From Erythroxylum novogranatense (lineage: Eukaryota > Streptophyta > Magnoliopsida > Malpighiales > Erythroxylaceae), in the NCBI GenBank assembly GCA_029891385.1, contig CM057230.1:31513402-31577401 (forward strand): a stretch of DNA of 64,000 bases, read 5' to 3'. This document shows positions 50,396-64,000 of this stretch, in pieces. Each line of letters starts with the position of its first letter. The first letter of the stretch is position 1. A model generated the notes under the pieces. That model saw only the letters and a program-made list of their open reading frames with translations. It made no database searches and was not told where the DNA came from. The position numbers were made by a program, and so were the translations under genes.

Positions 50396-51643
50396 CTACT
50401 AGATTTTGTATTGCACGACGATATATCTCTATCCAAAAACAAGAAGGAAATTTTGCCCAAAATGTGATTGAAGATGAACTTTAAATGGTTGCAAAACCAC
50501 AAAAAATTTCCTATTACCAATTGCAACTAGACGATGACTATCTTGAATAGGTGACAAACTATAGTGGTAGTCATGACTATAGAAGTGAACTTATAGTATA
50601 CTTGATTGTATATCTCTAATATAGGAGCCATTAATTATAAGCCTAAATTATTCTACATTTTCACTCAGTTTACTCAAAGTGGCTCCCACATCAATAATAA
50701 TGATAATTGATTATCATCTCAAGAGACACCAAGTTGCAATATTGCCACTATAATAATAAAAACATCAGGAAATGATAAGCAAGAAAGCTATATTCTTGCC
50801 TAATTTGTTTGTTAACATTAAGTAAAGAGAAAAGGAAGAGCTTGAGTGGATGGTCTAAGTGTTAATATGGGGTGCATTTATAAGAAGGAGATCTCTGCCA
50901 TTTATGTAATCGGTTTAGTAAAGGAAAGTTGACAATAGCTATGAAGAACTAACAAAGTAAGATGAGAGCGACAATAGTAATCTAAATGCAGACAAAGAAG
51001 AAAGAAGTACACTTGTCCACTCATCTTATTGCCATTTATGTAATCAGTTTAATAAAGGAAAGTTAACAATAGTTATGAAGAACTAACAAAGATGAGGAAG
51101 ACAATAGTAATCTAAATGTAGACAAAAAAGAAAGAAGTACATTTTTCCACTTGTAAGCTGGTAGGCCATACGTGTAATAACACATAAAAGAGATAACAAT
51201 ACATATGGTGTCACTCCACATTCTTGGCTAATAGTGGGAGCAATGTAGCAATCCCTTCTAGATTATATAGAGATACTTCTCTCTCCAATCCATTTGTTTG
51301 GTCTAGCTACGACTTGTCTTGGCATGTCATTGTCACTTTCTTAAACCCTATTATTGTTCTGCAGTGTTAGTGTAGTAAGAGTTTTTTTTTTTATAAAAGT
51401 TGTTTAAGCTTGGCTTGGCTGCGAAAGAGTAAGGATTTAGTGGACAAATATGAAGGATTTAGAGATGGAAAAAGTTATACATGAGCACGTCTTAGTGGAT
51501 CCACTAATGTAAAATAAAAGTAAGAAGTCTCAAACAATCAATAATGACAAATAAAATAGTCTAAAGCTTTTAATATTGAGTGCAGTATCCTCCTGCAATT
51601 TATCCAACTCCCATGGATAAATCCTATATGTGTTTTGAAATCC
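50396..51643. other. intergenic between the PIF element and the MITE
   Basis: No gene. It contains the 134 bp tandem duplication listed separately and is otherwise AT-rich. Confidence 0.5.
50896..51150. repeat. 134 bp tandem duplication
   Basis: The segment TGCCATTTATGTAATC... through GAAGTACA..TCCAC occurs at 50896-51020 and again at 51030-51150 with a few substitutions and a small deletion. Confidence 0.9.
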
Positions 51644-51646
51644 TTA

Positions 51647-53037
<1,391 letters not shown>

Positions 53038-53040
53038 TTA

Positions 53041-53437
53041 CTTAGTAAGACCCTTTTATCTTGTTATGAACGACAAACATGTGGAATTGTCTAATCTGAC
53101 AGAAACAAGTTGATGACTTAGCAAGTTCAGTTTTTAAAATGACATATGAAATTGAGTTATAAAGATTATGGCAAGGGCTTACCATATGATAGAAGAAAAT
53201 AAAGGGAAAGATAGTAATCAAATAAAGAATGCATAAATTATTACTATCTTTTCCTACTATGAAAAATTTTAGTAGTGAAACTTTATAAGGAAAAGTATAA
53301 CTATTTAGGATAATAATAGAAAATAAGAGTTCTCTAACCTCTACTTCAGATCACCACTTCTCAGTCATCAACTATTTAAGGCCTATCGCCGTGTTGTTAC
53401 TTCCCCCGCCAACTTTGTTATGACCCCCATTGGGATA
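53041..53437. other. short intergenic stretch, nothing recognised
   Basis: About 400 bp between the MITE and the copia LTR, with no feature. Confidence 0.4.
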
Positions 53438-53916
53438 TGTTAGATGTAAGCCCTAGAACCTGATAACTATACAAATCATTTGCTAAGGAATAGTCTATGG
53501 ATAGGCTTAAAGATTACGAGTCTAAGTTAGTTGTTGTGTTTTTGGCTTAGTAGTTGGTATCATTGTAATTGTTAAATACCTAATATACAACCATCTAATC
53601 GATTGAAGATACTGCCCTACAAATTGCATGCCTTTTTTGCTTTATAGTCTTATCCATTGTAAAAAAATTTTAAATATATAAAATGTTTCACAAGATAAGA
53701 GATCCATCATTTAAACTTATCACTTACTTTAATAAGTTTCCGATTTCCACATGTTAAAAAATCTTCCACTATCTTTGGTTTTCTTTACATTTTGTCTAAA
53801 AGTTATATTACTTTATCTTCACACATTAATCATAATCTTATGCTTTAATAGGTTTTAATGATTTTATGTTGCATTTAAATGTTATATAATAAATCATTAG
53901 GTATGTCTAATAGTCA
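53438..53916 (-). repeat. 3' LTR of copia element C
   Basis: On the plus strand it begins TGTTAGATGTAAGCCC and ends AATAGTCA. The adjoining minus-strand sequence TAAGTGGGAGATCA (53917-53930) fits a copia polypurine tract. The ends are inferred without a partner LTR. Confidence 0.55.
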
Positions 53917-53999
53917 TGATCTCCCACTTACATATGATGGTTTAAATGATCACTATTCTACGATTTCTCATACTTATCCAATAACTAATGTGATCAATA

Positions 54000-56300
54000 T
54001 ACCACGAGAGCTTATAGTCATATGTGGGAGGAATATATGACAACTCGATTAATGGATCAATCCTTAAATAGATTTTGTATGTTATACCCTAGGTCATATC
54101 TCGCATTTCAATCTCCTTTAATCTTATTTAATTTATCATATCATAAATATATTCAATTATCTTAATAAGAGTCGGTGGTGACCTTTGTATATATAATTTT
54201 TCTTATGCGAGTTACTAATTAGACTGACCTTTCTCTACTATAAATTATCTTGAATTAAATTTAATTTGCCTTCTTGGAATTGTTTCATAAGATCGTATCA
54301 AACATAATCTTCTAGTAACATTCTAGCGTAGCAAACTTAAACTTGATTCTTAAAAATTAAACAAGAGTCCTAATGGTATATTATAAGGTTCATTTAACCT
54401 TTAGGGTCTCACAAAACATATGTTGAGATCTTTGGACTTCCATTAATCATTTTTATAATCATTTCAACACACATGGTAAGATTCATGTTGTATGGTATTA
54501 ACTCCTACTAATTTGGAGTGTATTTCTTTCATAAGTGCAATATCATACATATGTTGAATCAAACATACTTAATGTTTAACCCGAGTTCACTTATCTAATC
54601 TTAACTTTATCTTTCCAAACTCTCATCTAGCAACTTAAAGACAAATATGTTCATCATATTATTACAACAAACTAATTTCTTTTTAACTTATTATCTAACT
54701 TGAGATTCACGATTTCCTTACTTTAGCTCTCAATTATCACCTTGATAATAAACTTAAAATATGCCTCATCTCTAGTCATCCTAAATTCCAAAGTCGATTG
54801 CTTTTATGAGAAGGTCAATCTTTTATATGTCTAACATACTCTTTAATTCATATGAAAAATATGTCATACAAGGTAAACATATTTCATAATCAAGTATTAG
54901 GTAATCCTTTTTTACTTAATAAACAATGTCAACTCATATTTGTATTTATACGTGACAATACATTTAATGAACATGCAATGAGAAATGTTAATCAATTACA
55001 TTTCAATATTTATGCAGTCCTGGAGATTTCACTTGCCCAATACATGTATCTTAGAAACAAAAGTTTTATCATTAGGTCTAACTCCATATCTCATGCATAC
55101 TTCATGTTCACTTCTCTTTATGCACTTATATGTTTCACATAATTGTAGTTAGTATCTATATGTTTGGTTTTATAATTGAATTGAGGTCCTTTTATATAAG
55201 TGATTGTTGTTTGACAATCGTATTTAATTTTTACTATACCAATCTCACTTTTAATGACCCTAGATTAACCAAGAAACGTCTAAACCATACGACTTTTTAT
55301 ATTGTTATTGAAACTAATATAAATTCAACTTCTATTTTGGATAAAGCAACATATGATTGTTTTTTTTTATTTTTTCATGATATAGAATCATTGTTAAGTA
55401 AGAAAATAAATCTAGAGGTAAATTTTCTCTCATCTAAATCTCATCCCTAATCTACATTTGTATACCTTTGTAAATGTAGATCATTGCCTTTATAACATAT
55501 ACATAATTAACAATACCATTTAGATACCTCAATATTCTCTTTACTACTTTCCAATGTGCTTATAATGGATTTGATTAATTTCTACTCACCATTTCAACAA
55601 TGTGACAAATATCTGGTTGGGTATACATTATGATATACGTGAGACTTCTAACGGCACCGAAATAGGGAATTTTCTTCATATGTTCCCATTATTGTGACAT
55701 AGATGGGAAAAACTTCTTATTAAGACCTTCACCTTCACCTTTAGCAATAGGATTATCTATTAAATTGTAATCTTGCATACGAAATCATTCCAAAATCTTT
55801 TGAATTTAAGTCACTTGAGAAAGTGATAAAAATCTTTTTGAATAATCTATTGAAATCTTAAATCCAATAATGTGTGTAGCTTCGCCTATATCTTTAATCT
55901 CAAATTCAGATAACAACCAATCTTTGATTTACTTGACAAACTCAGAATAATTATAAGCAATCGAAATATCATCTACAATAAAGACAAAATCATAAATTTA
56001 TCTTTGGATCTCTTAATATATACAAAATAGTCTTGAACAAGCAAATAAAAATCATATACAATTTATAAAAACATATATACCCCTGCCTTAAAGACTGCTT
56101 TAGATCATAAATCGATTTTAATCACTGACACACTTTATGTTATTAACCTATCTCAATAAAAATTATATGTCGATCCAAATTGTTTTTTCTTCTAATTCTC
56201 CATCTAGAAAAGCAATTTGTACATTCATTTGATATAATTTAAGATCCAAACTAATTGTTATTGCCAAGGTTAGACAAATTGAAGCAAATCTTGTTAGAGT
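54000..56300 (-). pseudogene. copia C reverse transcriptase/RNase H remnant
   Basis: The best-kept part (55500-56290, minus, shifting frames) reads MNVQIAFLDGELEE, then KSIYDLKQ, YNYSEFVKQIKDWLLSEFEI-like and KDIGEATHIIGFKI, then QPDICH. These are the copia RT_2 blocks in order, but with many stops. Sequence left of 55500 is too decayed to read. Confidence 0.7.
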
Positions 56301-56554
56301 AGTGCCTTAAAGGCAATCACCTTTAGTGTGTTTCACTACAAGGGAAATGATAAATTGCGACAGCACAATACCGACGGAATGTAAATCGTTGGAAATAGCG
56401 ACCGAAAAAACGTAAACGTCGGAGATATTGGTGGTGCTTGGAACTTTTTCCGACTGAAAACTTTTCGGTCGGTGAATTTGGTCAAATCTTTTTCGACGCG
56501 TAATTTCCGTAGGTGAAGGGTCGGTGAAATACGCGCCCTTCACTTAAGTTTGAC

Positions 56555-56586
56555 GACGTCGTTTTGGTTAAAACCAAAACGACGTC
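56555..56586. repeat. 32 bp palindrome in the CACTA 5' region
   Basis: GACGTCGTTTTGGTT, two bases AA, then the exact inverse AACCAAAACGACGTC. It lies just before the pyrimidine-rich leader. Confidence 0.9.
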
Positions 56587-56880
56587 ATTTTGGTGTTAAT
56601 TTAGGGTTGCGTCTGCGTTCTTCTTCCTCTCCCCCGCAGACGCAGCCTTCCTCTCTCTTCCCTCGCGATTCTTCGATCCGTCTTCTTCCTGGTTCGTGGC
56701 TGCAGCTGCTTGCTCGTCCTTCCTTGATTCTTGGTCGTGGTTCGCTTGCGCCGACATCGCTCCTCCTCCTCCTCTCCGACAGCTTCGTGAGTCATACTCC
56801 CTCTCCTCTTTAATTTCTCCGATGTTCTTGACAGGAATGATGAAGCTTTTTTATTTTTTATATGGAAAGTTTTCCTTTAA

Positions 56881-57168
56881 TTATATGTACATTACTTCTC
56901 TTATATACATCTGTAAATTAAATGTAAATTTTTGTTGTAATTATATGTTAATTATTGGTGTTATATGCATCTATAAATTATACATTGATTGTTGCTGTAA
57001 TTTTATGTAAATTATTGCTTTTATATGCATGTGTAAATAATATGTAAATTATTGCTGTAATTATATGAAAATTTTTGGTCTGCTATGCATCTGTAAAATA
57101 TATGTAAATTATTTCATTATTATTGGTCTTATATGCATCTGTAAATTAAATGTAAATTATTGCTCTTC
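56881..57168. repeat. 60 bp tandem repeat, nearly five copies, in the CACTA element
   Basis: Units of exactly 60 bp share TTATATGCATCTGTAAATTA and TATGTAAATTATTGCTGTAA with substitutions. Units start at 56881, 56941, 57001 and 57061, with a slightly shortened last unit to about 57168. Confidence 0.9.
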
Positions 57169-60060
57169 AAATGCTTTTAAAGAAAATGTAAGATTTGAAT
57201 AAGAAAATTAAGAATTTGTGTACTACATTGCCAAAACTTTCTATAGTTTTGATGATGATGATTTAATTGTTAAAACTAATACTTTTGATTATGTGTATGG
57301 AGTGAGTATTAAAAAGATGAATTATGATGATTCTAATATAAAAAGATATATCAAATATGATTCTTTTATATAAAATATTTGTAAAATGAGTTTAACCATA
57401 AAGGCCCTTTTCAATTAAATTCAAACTATTACTTTCTTATAAAACAAAGTTGTGTGTACTACATCTTATGCATGTTAAATATAATGTTTTGTTAAACATT
57501 TATTTATACAAATGCTTACTATTAACACTTAGTTACAATTGGAAAAAGAACTTTCAATACAATACATGTATATTAAATCATAATCCAAACAAAATTCTTT
57601 CTATTAACAAGTAATATAAAGTTTAGTATTTAATTCAATTTATAAGATTAGAGATGTATTATCATATATAAGTTTTAAAGCCATCTAATAGACTATTAAC
57701 TATTTTGTTAGAATAAATATCAATAAAAATTCATTACATAAAATCTCAAAAGTAATATAATATTCTAGAGTTAAATTATAATCAATAGAAATGCTAATGA
57801 AAATAAAACTAAGTTATTAATATGAGGGAATTATACAAGTCTAAGATAAAATATAATTTTCAGTCACTAAGAATTAAAAGTGAAGATATGATAATGTCCA
57901 TATACTTTCAAGTAATTTACATTAACAAATTTTAATGAAAAACTTTTCACGATTCATTTGTTAAATTTTGTAAAATATTATTGTTTTCTATATTGCTTAT
58001 ATGAAGAGATACTACAAATTTATACCTAGTTGAAAAGAAGAGAAATATATATAATATAAAAACAAAGGAAAGCTAAATTTAGTATAGTTGAGATGTTTAT
58101 CAAGAAAGTCAGGGAATATTTTGCACATGTTATCGTACCAATCCAACCAATAATTCTACTAAAACATCTAAGGGACATATAGCTAGTATAGGCCTATGTA
58201 ATTGGTGGTTAATGATTAAATAAATTGCTTGATTGATAATTACAATTTTAACATTAAAACACAAAATGTGCTTACAATATACCAATCTTTTTTAGGTTTT
58301 AAAAATGGGAATCAAATTAAATGTGAATTCTATAGTTAGAATATTGTTAAATTGTTTTTTAGAATAATATGTGATAAATAAAGATAAGTCCAAATTATGT
58401 TTTTAAAGATTATTCTAATAACTTAAATAATTTTAGAAGCTATTACAATGAGTTAATTTTATTTACATATATATTAGTATTTTTAAAAAATTCTACACAT
58501 TCTAAATAATTATTTATTTTTCTAATAGTTATAATCTAAGACTATAAAAGAGAAGGAATCTAACATCAATATAAATTACATAGGTTTATAATCGAGGAAA
58601 ACATGAAGAGGGGTTTGGATAGTTTGTAAAAGATTCAAGTAAAGTTGAAGAATTGTAGTTATAAAATATAACCGATGTGAAAATCGTAAACAAAACATTG
58701 TTAGTCTTTTGTTATATGCACTAGAGTTCTATATATAAGCAACACAAGACTCGTGTTTGATTCACGCATTGAAAGTTGTAAAACAAAATTAGATTTGATA
58801 TTGGCTAAGACAAGTGACATATATGTACTTTACTTAGTTAGAGTTTTATTATTTTAAAGACATTATATTCTTTTAGGACTAGTATTTGATTAGTTTTAAT
58901 TTTCAAGCTTATGTCTAAATAGGATTTATCATTTTAAAAGTCATTTGTTTCTAATTATAATCTATTAACATTGTCATTTCCTTATAGCAGTCTACTTCAA
59001 GGATTTCCATGTTTTAGGGTTTTATGCCTATATAAGGCTATGTCATTAATGTAATTTATATATTGTCATTATTATTATTTAATAATAACTGTTGGATCTT
59101 GGAGTTCATCCTTATTCACAGAGAAATCCTTAATTTAAGTCCTATGTTAACTATAGATCTGAAGTAGCTTGCTAGTAGCAATCAACCTTAGAATCTTATC
59201 ACTCACAAATCTCATTTTTATATAATATGGCTATTCATATCCTTATTTATGAATTTTGTGTTATATAAGTCCTATTAAAAGGTCATTGCACAATTTAGTA
59301 TCACAACACATGTCTATATTCAGGTTTGTTCTTAGTATGATTGTTTTTTTTTGTTTCTTTGTTGCCAACATTTAATATTCATTACTGTTCTCATCAAAGT
59401 TTTGTTGAGAATACATTATTCTTAAGTTATGTTCCTAAGTTCTTACATTTGAAGTTAATAAAAAGAATTATTTTGGGTTCTTGTTTGATGTTTTCCTAAT
59501 TTTATAAGTTAATAAAAATTCTTCTTTGTGAGTTATCTTGTTTTCCCTATTATTTAATTATTCTTATTTAGTTCAATTTGGTTATATCAAAATCAACTTT
59601 ATGTTTAGCTGTGTTCTCACTCCTAGGCCTCTAGTTGTGTTTTCATTTCTTAATTGTTTTCCCAATTTCCTTATTTGGGAGTTATTTGACAAAGGGAGAA
59701 TATTTAAACTATCTTTCTTAGTTTATATCTTTTAGTTTGCAAATAAACTGTAGTCAAGAGTTTTGGATTAGATTTGAGTGAAACTTTGAGAACAACACGT
59801 GAAGGAGTGGTTTTTCTAGTTAATTGTTGTGTATGTATATGACTCAAACTTGTAGCAAAAACTTGTTGATAATATAAGAAGGTAAGTAAGAAGGAAATAA
59901 TGTGAGTAGAGTAGGAGGCCTTCATGAATGTTAAGGCCAATATTATTAACTTGTGAAAAAGTTCGGTTAAGTTTGAAGTAAATGAGAGAAACATAAAACT
60001 GTTATAGGTAGACTATAAAAATGTTTAATAAAATGTGCATATTATATGGGATAAAAGTAT
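57169..60060. other. AT-rich interior of the CACTA element
   Basis: 2.9 kb with no credible gene or repeat. It probably belongs to a 5' intron or non-coding leader of the transposase gene, or holds an unrecognised old insertion. Confidence 0.4.
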
Positions 60061-60064
60061 TAGT

Positions 60065-61420
60065 ATATCGATTGAGGTGAGTGCGTATGCTTTTGTTATT
60101 AGTGGTCTCTGGCTCCTGATGAATGAGCTTGATTGTGAACTTATCATAATATGTTGCTTTGTGGGTATTATTGATGTCTTGCAATGTGTGAAACTTGACA
60201 GCACACATGTTGTACGGAGATTGAATTTGTGATGTCATTACTGGTTGAGATAAATGTGTGTTCCTTTTGCAGGGTGACCCTTAATGTTTAAGGGGGTGTC
60301 CAAATTATAGGAGAAATGCTGCCAAAATTTCAATAGGATCCTCGTCGTAGATGATGTTTAAACAAAAAGATTAGATCGTTTATTTTATTATTTGAAGCGA
60401 CTTACATTGATGAAAATGATTTAGGCTATTAGTTGATTGTTTAATTTTGTGAGGATGAGAAATGGCATGCGTTGAGTATGACATGTTCCTGACTATGTAT
60501 TGCAACAATTACACGCTGTGATCTGACGATTGCGGTATAACAGTTCGTTCCCGTAATAATGCATACATATATGAACCGTGCTCCATGTTGCTTTCGCACG
60601 GACCTTAATGAATTTGATCCTTAATTTGATGGATGCTTTGTAAAATAGATTTCTCTTAACTTGTAATGTGGACATAATTTAATATGCATATGTGAAATTG
60701 TATATGTACATTGACAAGAAGGTGAGAATAGGTTAATTATTTGAGGCTGATAAATGTCATTCCTTTAGTATAATATCTCATGCCTTGCGTAATAGTTATT
60801 AGAAAATAAGGTATGAACAAATAATTAAGTTGGATTTCATTGCAGCTCAATCATCTTCATCGCCTGTGACATTGTGCATTGGCCGTGTCGTACTTCAGGA
60901 ACATTTCTCGGCAATTGAATTAAGGTCAGTGCCTATGTTTTAGTTAGTAATATTATCGCTTGATTCATGAAATGGCAATAGAACTTCCCATTGCATGTCC
61001 CTAAAAACAGTTATTGATGTCGTGTAATATATGAAAGTTGACAACACACATGTTGGACGGAGACTGGATTTGCGATGTGATTACTGGTTGAGATAGAAGT
61101 GTGTTTCTTTTACAGGGGGACCCTTATTTTTATAAGGGGGTGTCCGAAATATAGGGGACATGCTGCCGAAATTTCAATAGGATCTTCGTCGTGGATGGTG
61201 TTTAAAGTAGAACATGAGAGCGTTAGTTTAATTATTTGAGGATGCAAAATGTTTAGCATTGAGTATGATATGTCATGCCTTGCGTAAAATATTTGCAATG
61301 AAGGTATGACTAATGTCATTGTTGGGTTTCATTGCAGCTCTATCAGCTTCATCGCCCGTGACATTCTTGGTTTGACCGTGAAAACGTGATCCCGGACCTT
61401 TTTAATGCATTTGAATTAAG
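60065..61420 (+). repeat. repeated leader-exon cassettes in the CACTA element
   Basis: Two segments, about 60164-60363 and 61012-61207, are similar over 200 bp (each with CACACATGTTG, ACTGGTTGAGATA and TTTCAATAGGATC). Each is followed by an acceptor TTTCATTGCAG and a short exon-like piece, 60846-60924 and 61338-61420, ending in GAATTAAG before GTCAGTG. A third, degenerate donor end lies at 60077. Confidence 0.75.
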
Positions 61421-61891
61421 GTCAGTGGTTATGCTTTGGTTAGTAATTTTATTGCCTAGTTCATATGGTTGTTCCACTGACGTGAAACAATTTGAGCCAT
61501 ATTTGGATGGATGTTGTGTACAATGAATATCTCTTAACCTGTAATATGGACATAATTTGATATGCTTATGTGTAATTATGTATGAACGAGTTGCTGAGAA
61601 TAGTAATATTTTACAATAACATTCTAGCTTGTATGAATAGTACTTTGGCAATAGTATGAAATTTAATATCCTTTGTATATCACATTGTCGTCAACCATAA
61701 TGTGATTACATATATGTGTACCATCATATATGTTGTGTTCACGGTGTAAATATTCCAGTAGCTTAGCTCCGATATGAAACGTCATAGCCTGATGTTATAA
61801 CACATGTGTTTAATTATTTGGTTTCTGCATATGTAGCAAACATAGATGCCTAACTTTGGATTCGATCTTGTAGAATAATAGTTCTCCAGTT

Positions 61892-63970
61892 ATGAGTTTC
61901 AGCGATAGATCTTGGATGTATAAACGTTTAACCGCCGATGGTTTCATTAATCTTGAATTTGTTGAGGGAGTTCATGCGTTCATTCATTACGCATGTTCGC
62001 AACCTGCATATATGGATGGGTCAAAGATCAGATGTCCATGTAAAAAATGCAAGCACAAATGTTTCCTTTCAATTGATGAAGTTCAGTTGCATTTGTTGAG
62101 AAAAGGGTTTGTTCCGAACTATTTCTAGTGGACCCGACACGGGGAACCCTTGGTTGCTAACACCTCACGGAGAAGTGACGAACATACGTCAATGAACTTA
62201 AATGAGAATGTGGTTGAGGATGGATATGGAAGAAATGTTGGTGATCGGCCGGAAAACCCTTACAGACAAATGGTGCATAATGGACTTGGTCATACATATG
62301 AGTCATCTGGGGAAAATGTTGACGAAGAACCTAACCCGCAGGCAAAACAATTTTTTGACTTACTACAGTCAGCTGACCGCGAATTATGGCCAAATTGTGA
62401 GACAATGACTCAGTTGTCATCAATTGCTCGCATATTGAACATAAAGAGTGAAAGTCATATTTCAGATCGCAGTTTTGATAAAATCCTTGAGTGGTACAAC
62501 GAATCGTTGCCAGTTGATCATACAATGGTTGATAGTTTTTACAACATGAAGAAACTTATTCGTGGTCTTGGTTTGCCTGTGGAAAAAATTGACTGTTGTC
62601 GTCTCGGATGTATGCTGTATTGGGGAGACGATATGAACTTAGACCAATGTAAATTTTGTGGTCAACAAAGGTTTCAGCCTAGAAAATGGTCAACGAAATA
62701 GAAATTAGTTCCATGAAAGTGGATGTATTATTTTCCGCTGACTCCTAGATTGCAGAGGCTTTATGCCTCTGAAGTGACTGCATCCCAGATGAGATGGCAT
62801 GCTGAACACGAACAGGAAGATGGAGTAATGACTCATCCATTAGATGCTTTGGCATGGAAACATTTTAATGACACTCATGTTGATTTTGCAGTTGACAGTC
62901 GAAATGTTCGGTTGGGATTGTCAACAAATGGCTTTCAACCGTTTGGTCAATTTGGTCAACAATATTCCTCATGGCCAATTCTCATAACTCCTTATAATTT
63001 GCCTCCTTGGATGTGTATGAAAGAGGCATATATGTTCTTAACAGTGATTGTCCTTGGGCCCACAAATCCGAAGCAAAAAATTGATGTGTTCTTACAGTCA
63101 TTGATTGGTGAATTGCAACAGCTTTGGGACTATGGTGTTCAAACTTATGATGTATCTAAGCAACAAAATTTTGTGTTACGAGCAGCTTTGATGTGGACTA
63201 TTAGTGACTTCCCAGCCTTTGCCATGTTATCTGGATGGACAACCGCTGGAAAGTTGGCATGTCCTTATTGTGGCGATGATTCTGATGCCTTTTATCTGCC
63301 AAATGGAAGCAAAATGTGTTGGTTTGACAATCACAGGAAATTTCTACCTTCAAATCATCCGTTTAGGCGGAATAAATATAAGTTTAGGAAAAATAGGACG
63401 GTAAACATTCGTCCTCATCCTATCAAATCCGGTGAAGAGATTTTGCAAAAGATTGACGAATTAGGCTTGCTGAAAGTAACAGAATTAGAGGCCAATGAAG
63501 TAAATTCAACCATTAGTCAGAACTTTGGTTGGCGCAAACGAAGTATATTTTGGGTTTTGCCATATTGGAAAACGAATTTGATTCGTCATAATCTAGATGT
63601 GATGCACATTGAGAAGAACATATTTGACAACTTGTTCAATACCATTATGAACATTGAAGGTAAGACAAAAGATAATGCAAAATCTCGAGCTGATTTGCAA
63701 CTTTTTTGTAAACGGAATGAGTTACATAAAGATCTTCGCACTGGTAAATACCCAAAAGCATGTTACACTTTGGACAAGAGACACAAGGAGCTTATATGTG
63801 AATGGTTGAAAAATCTTAAGTTTCCTGATGGATATGTTTCAAACTTGGCAAGGTGTGTGGATCTAAGGAAGTGCAAATTATTTGGGATGAAAAGTCATGA
63901 TTGTCATGTATTCATGCAAAGGCTTATCCCAATTGCATTCCGGGAGTGTTTACCTTCTAAGGTATGGTAA
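61892..63970 (+). pseudogene. CACTA transposase (Transposase_21 type) with in-frame stops
   Basis: A single frame from 61892 to the window end is broken only by stops at 62126-62128 (TAG), 62699-62701 (TAG), 62714-62716 (TGA) and 63968-63970 (TAA). The N-terminus DRSWMYKRLTADGFINLEFV and IRCPCKKCKH is the transposase-associated zinc domain (PF13963). LGCMLYWGDD and CKFCGQQRF precede YFPLTPRLQRLYAS, the start of Transposase_21 (PF02992), with DALAWKHFN, VRLGLSTNGFQPFG, ACPYCGDDSDAF and HNLDVMHIEKNIFDNLF. The product would bind and cut CACTA ends. After the last stop the frame goes on (AITELSLFFK) to the window edge, toward the DUF4218 region. Confidence 0.85.
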
Positions 63971-64000
63971 GCTATAACAGAGTTAAGTTTGTTTTTTAAA

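Larger units (their letters stand above)
53438..56330 (-). mobile_element. copia element C, 3' half, minus strand
   Basis: A 3' LTR at low coordinates is followed, going right, by a polypurine tract and then RNase H and reverse transcriptase remnants read on the minus strand. The copy is cut at about 56330, where the CACTA element starts, so the CACTA insertion probably interrupted it. The other half may lie beyond the window. Confidence 0.7.
56334..64000 (+). mobile_element. CACTA (En/Spm) DNA transposon, 5' part
   Basis: The terminal motif CACTACAAGGGAAATGATAA at 56334 matches the CACTA terminal inverted repeat. It is followed by subterminal CGAC/TCGG-type repeats (56360-56525), including CCGACTGAAAACTTTTCGGTCGG. 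Then come a GC-rich 5' leader with a 32 bp palindrome, a tandem 60 bp repeat, a long AT-rich intron-like stretch, duplicated leader cassettes, and the plus-strand transposase. The 3' end is outside the window. Confidence 0.85.

Noticed and set aside
56550..56813. 87-codon Ser/Leu-rich ORF
   Set aside because: Lies in the pyrimidine-rich leader of the CACTA element; low complexity and no domain.

Overview
The window is nuclear DNA of a flowering plant, almost certainly a eudicot. It has AT-rich intergenic DNA, short GT-AG introns, plant-only gene families (DUF26 receptor kinases, a class I KNOX homeobox gene, a plastid MENG-type methyltransferase) and layers of plant transposons. I could not settle the species. 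No rRNA, tRNA or CRISPR was recognised.

Layout: 1-4.2 kb is the 3' part of a Ty3/gypsy-type derivative ending in a 1.6 kb LTR. 4.2-11.4 kb is a nest of decayed Ty1/copia copies, one of them interrupted by a complete gag-only element (6840-8480). 11.66-13.13 kb is the 3' end of a LINE on the minus strand. 13.8-34 kb is a gene island: two tandem cysteine-rich receptor kinases on the plus strand (CRK3-like, then CRK2-like), then a minus-strand phylloquinone-pathway methyltransferase (MENG) and a minus-strand KNOX gene of the KNAT2/KNAT6 type with a 5.5 kb intron. A small ORF with a good TATA box and start context lies at 35.6 kb. 36-43 kb is mostly empty apart from a 256 bp Stowaway-like MITE. 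43.1-50.4 kb is a complete-looking PIF/Harbinger transposon. 51.6-53.0 kb is a Tourist-like MITE swollen by ATT repeats. 53.4-56.3 kb is a minus-strand copia remnant. From 56.33 kb to the window end runs the 5' part of a CACTA element whose transposase is broken by in-frame stops.

Two things stand out. First, the PIF/Harbinger element (43103-50392, TAA target duplication on both sides) has an apparently intact DDE transposase and a Myb/SANT-like protein with a nuclear signal. It also has a third same-strand ORF that joins an RNase H1 N-terminal (viroplasmin-like, RNA:DNA hybrid-binding) domain to a C-terminal membrane anchor, and it carries a captured fragment of an MPS1-type mitotic kinase gene. 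Second, the order CRK3-CRK2-MENG-KNAT2/6 looks like the undivided ancestor of two Arabidopsis regions: KNAT2-CRK2-CRK3 on one, MENG near KNAT6 on the other.

The host genes form no operon-like system. They are a receptor pair, a chloroplast enzyme and a meristem transcription factor that have stayed neighbours. All exon boundaries were read by eye from splice signals and reading-frame continuity.
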